From an uncultured Cardiobacterium sp. (GTDB lineage: Bacteria; Pseudomonadota; Gammaproteobacteria; Cardiobacteriales; Cardiobacteriaceae), in assembly GCF_938028825.1 (NCBI RefSeq), contig NZ_CALIZP010000016.1:1-7194 (forward strand): a stretch of DNA of 7,194 nucleotides. The letters are read 5' to 3'. Position numbers and translations under genes: made by a program. How positions within the stretch are numbered: position 1 is the stretch's first letter; each line of letters begins with the position of its first letter. A model generated the notes under the pieces. That model was not told the origin of the DNA and did no database searches. It saw only the letters and a program-made list of their open reading frames with translations. Positions 5,559-7,194 of the stretch are shown in pieces.

Positions 5559-6086
5559 TTAGAGGAAGGCGGCGGTGAGCCACAGGGGTATCAGGGCGTA
5601 GAGGGCGGCAAGGACGTCGTCCAGCATGATGCCGAGACCGCCGGGGGTGCGGCGGTCAATTTGCCGGATGGGCGGCGGTTTAGTGATGTCGAAGAGACGG
5701 AAGAGGAGAAAGGCGGCGAGGTAGCAGGGCAGCATCCCCCAGCGTTGCCACAGGGCGGGCGGCAGGTAGGCGAGCACAATCCACACGCCGACAAATTCGT
5801 CCCAGACGATTTCGCCGAAGTCGTGCACGCCGAGGTCGTGCGCGGTTTTGCCGCAGAGCCAGCAGCCGGCGGCAAAGGTGGCGAGCAGGAAAACGACGGT
5901 GGCGGCATGGCCGGTGAGCAGGAAGGAGAGCGGGTAGTAGAGGATGGTGGCAGCGAGGGTGCCCCAGGTACCGGGAGCGGGGTGAATCAGGCCGCTGCCG
6001 AGGCCGAAGGCGAAGAAATGGACGGGGTTCTTGACGAGGCTGGCGAGGGTGTGCGGGCGGAAACCGGCGGGGTTCTTGGCGTTCAT
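5559..6086 (-). CDS. pgpA: Phosphatidylglycerophosphatase A
   Basis: This 175-residue inner-membrane enzyme removes the phosphate from phosphatidylglycerophosphate, giving phosphatidylglycerol. Family motifs are present in order: FGSGL-like FGLGSGL (27-33) and PAPGTWGTLAA (36-46), then VHDFGEIVWDEFVGVW (87-102), and RLFDITKPPPI (130-140) followed by GGLGIMLDDVLAAL (149-162). The last two blocks hold the conserved acidic residues. Hydrophobic segments lie around 42-58, 61-78, 99-112, 118-133 and 156-172. I chose the ATG at 6086, which follows the zapD stop (6090-6088) by one base and suggests reinitiation. A GTG at 6098, overlapping zapD, would add four residues. No strong Shine-Dalgarno supports either start. 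Confidence 0.93.
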   Translation of the reverse strand: MNAKNPAGFRPHTLASLVKNPVHFFAFGLGSGLIHPAPGTWGTLAATILYYPLSFLLTGHAATVVFLLATFAAGCWLCGKTAHDLGVHDFGEIVWDEFVGVWIVLAYLPPALWQRWGMLPCYLAAFLLFRLFDITKPPPIRQIDRRTPGGLGIMLDDVLAALYALIPLWLTAAFL

Positions 6087-6087
6087 G

Positions 6088-6879
6088 TCAGAGGACACAG
6101 GTTTGCAGGGCGAAGCGCACCGGTGTTTCGACTTGTTTGGCGCGTTCTTCGGGGTTTTCCTGGGTCATGAAGCGCACCGAGAAGCGGTGTTTGTCGCCGC
6201 TGATGCGCGGGAAGACGTGGTGTTCGTCGTCAAGATGGATGCGGATCATCTGGTTACGCCGGTTGCTGTCGAGGGTTTTCAGGAAGATGCCGTCGTCGGT
6301 GTATTCGTTGGTCAGTTCCGCCCCGGCGCGCACCAGGCGCAGCACCAGCGCCACCGCGCGTGCAATCGGCAGGAACATTTCGTAGCATTGTTGCAGGAAG
6401 GGGATTTCGTGGTTTTCGTTTTGCAGCAGCCAGTATTGATAGGCGGGGACTTCAAAGAGGCAGTTGCCGCTCTGGTTGAAGTTGCGCTGGCGCAGGCTGG
6501 TGAAGAGTTCATTTTCGCGCAAGGCGCTGATGGGGTTGAAGTTCAGCGCGTAAGCTTCTTGCAGTGACATGTCAATGCTTTCCAGCGTCGCCACCCGCTC
6601 GTCCAGCGTCCACGACAGGGCGAAGTGTTCGCGGTCAATGCCCGTTTTGTAGCCTTGCAGTTCTTTGATGATTTCCGAGCGGATTTCGTAGCGGTGCAAA
6701 AAATCCAGTACGTCGAAGAGGGCGTCGAGAAAGAGCTGGATGGAATAGTATTCATCAGCGCGGTGGAAGTTTTTCATCTGGAAAAACATCGATTCCAGCC
6801 GCATGAACAGGCGGATGCGTTCATTGAGCGGCTGCTCGTAAGTGCTTAATTGACATTGGGTTTCTGGGCTGATGGGCAT
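6088..6879 (-). CDS. zapD: Cell division protein ZapD (FtsZ-bundling factor)
   Basis: A 263-residue cytosolic protein matching ZapD/YacF (DUF1342), which binds the FtsZ C-terminal tail and cross-links protofilaments at the division ring. Recognisable parts are YEQPLNERIRLFMRLE (14-29), the helical YEIRSEIIKEL (64-74), the NCLFEVPAYQYWL block (139-151) and the C-terminal FPRISGDKHRFSVRFM (223-238), close to the E. coli pattern PQISGHKSRFAIRFM. E. coli ZapD is 247 residues; the extra length here is mostly N-terminal. The reading frame is open to 7041, but residues upstream of 6879 are low-complexity shadow sequence, so I start at the ATG at 6879 despite a weak ribosome-binding site. It heads the zapD-pgpA-slyD cluster and is divergent from rne. 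It does not sit between coaE and yacG as it does in Enterobacteria. Confidence 0.92.
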   Translation of the reverse strand: MPISPETQCQLSTYEQPLNERIRLFMRLESMFFQMKNFHRADEYYSIQLFLDALFDVLDFLHRYEIRSEIIKELQGYKTGIDREHFALSWTLDERVATLESIDMSLQEAYALNFNPISALRENELFTSLRQRNFNQSGNCLFEVPAYQYWLLQNENHEIPFLQQCYEMFLPIARAVALVLRLVRAGAELTNEYTDDGIFLKTLDSNRRNQMIRIHLDDEHHVFPRISGDKHRFSVRFMTQENPEERAKQVETPVRFALQTCVL

Positions 6880-6957
6880 GGCGTCGTACGCGGTCGGTGC
6901 GAAGAGGGCGCATATCGTGGCACAAGCGCGGCGCAAGGCGCAAGCCCTGCCGCCGCG

Positions 6958-6987
6958 TTGCGTGAAAGAGGGCAGTTTTGGTATAGT
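6958..6987 (+). promoter_or_regulatory. Extended -10 promoter for rne
   Basis: TTGCGT (6958-6963) and TATAGT (6982-6987) are 18 bases apart, and a TG one base upstream of the -10 gives the extended -10 motif TGnTATAGT. Transcription would begin near 6994, leaving an untranslated leader of about 150 nt before the rne ATG. The -35 is only moderate, but the extended -10 compensates. Confidence 0.55.
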
Positions 6988-7002
6988 TTCGCGCCGGATT
7001 TC

Positions 7003-7019
7003 ACGGCTACGGAAGCCGT
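7003..7019 (+). other. Hairpin early in the rne leader
   Basis: ACGGCT and AGCCGT form a perfect 6-bp stem around a 5-base loop, about ten bases after the predicted start of the rne transcript. No T-run follows, so it is not a terminator. The E. coli rne leader uses hairpins for feedback cleavage by RNase E; equivalence here is inference. Confidence 0.45.
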
Positions 7020-7105
7020 CCGGCCCCTTGATTTCAGACACTTAACTATAAAGTCCGACAAAAGCACGATGCTTGAGCGGACATTTGTTTTACTACTAAT
7101 TTCAG

Positions 7106-7125
7106 CCGTGCGCCCCGACGCGCGG
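7106..7125 (+). other. Hairpin next to the rne ribosome-binding site
   Basis: CCGTGCG and CGCGCGG form a 7-bp stem (one G-T wobble) with a 6-base CCCCGA loop, ending five bases before the GGAG ribosome-binding site at 7130-7133. An A/T-rich single-stranded stretch (7081-7104) lies just upstream. Its position suits control of rne translation or cleavage of its own leader. Confidence 0.45.
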
Positions 7126-7142
7126 TTGCGGAGCCCCACATA

Positions 7143-7194
7143 ATGAAAAGAATGCTTATAAACGCGACCCAGCAGGAAGAGCTGCGTGTCGCGC
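7143..7194 (+). CDS. rne: Ribonuclease E, N-terminal fragment
   Basis: Only 17 codons are in the window, reading MKRMLINATQQEELRVA, identical as far as I recall to the E. coli RNase E N-terminus. That sequence opens the catalytic half of this endonuclease, which organises the RNA degradosome and processes rRNA and tRNA precursors. The highly conserved start distinguishes it from RNase G. The ATG at 7143 has GGAG nine bases upstream. The rest of the gene lies to the right of the window, so nothing can be said about its C-terminal scaffold. The gene is divergent from zapD, and its leader carries two hairpins. Confidence 0.93.
   Translation, partial: MKRMLINATQQEELRVA

Noticed and set aside
5017..5583. 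Minus-strand Arg/Pro-rich frame of 188 codons overlapping slyD
   Set aside because: Out-of-frame translation of slyD; low-complexity RR/PR content and no independent start signal.
7028..7052. Second rne promoter, TTGATT with TATAAA
   Set aside because: The spacer is only 13 bases, well outside the usual 16-18.

Overview
The window looks like chromosomal DNA of a GC-rich gammaproteobacterium. Its housekeeping proteins (PurB, SlyD, PgpA, ZapD and the first residues of RNase E) all resemble enterobacterial or Pasteurellaceae-type proteins. A Cardiobacteriaceae-like host would fit, but I cannot fix the genus from sequence alone. Sampled GC is about 70% in purB and far lower in two places: one DUF4328 gene (about 2760-3420) and an IS630-family element (4035-4930).

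Layout: everything except the IS transposase and the far-right rne gene is on the minus strand. Read in transcription order (right to left), zapD, pgpA and slyD form a tight cluster that ends in a strong intrinsic terminator. Next comes a small-membrane-protein cluster: a DUF4328 gene split by an IS, a second intact DUF4328 gene, and a hypothetical HI_0552-like gene whose ATG overlaps the preceding stop. Then come purB and, after a 160-bp gap with its own promoter, the start of an exported DUF4198 protein. At the far right, rne begins on the plus strand behind a structured leader of about 150 nt with an extended -10 promoter, divergent from zapD.

The main result concerns the IS insertion, which can be reversed on paper. 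The element is flanked by TA and carries imperfect 27-bp terminal repeats. Removing it with one TA fuses a 30-codon N-terminal fragment (4931-5020) in frame to the rest of the DUF4328 gene (3446-4034). The result is a 226-residue protein, matching the adjacent 227-residue paralogue in length and N-terminal pattern. The IS end now supplies a new in-frame ATG and nine codons, so a 205-residue hybrid ORF survives. The transposase reads through an A8 tract by a -1 shift and has a second, probably inactivating, frame break.

I see no CRISPR array, tRNA, rRNA, prophage or recognisable defence system. The least understood part is the membrane cluster: two DUF4328 paralogues plus the HI_0552-like protein.
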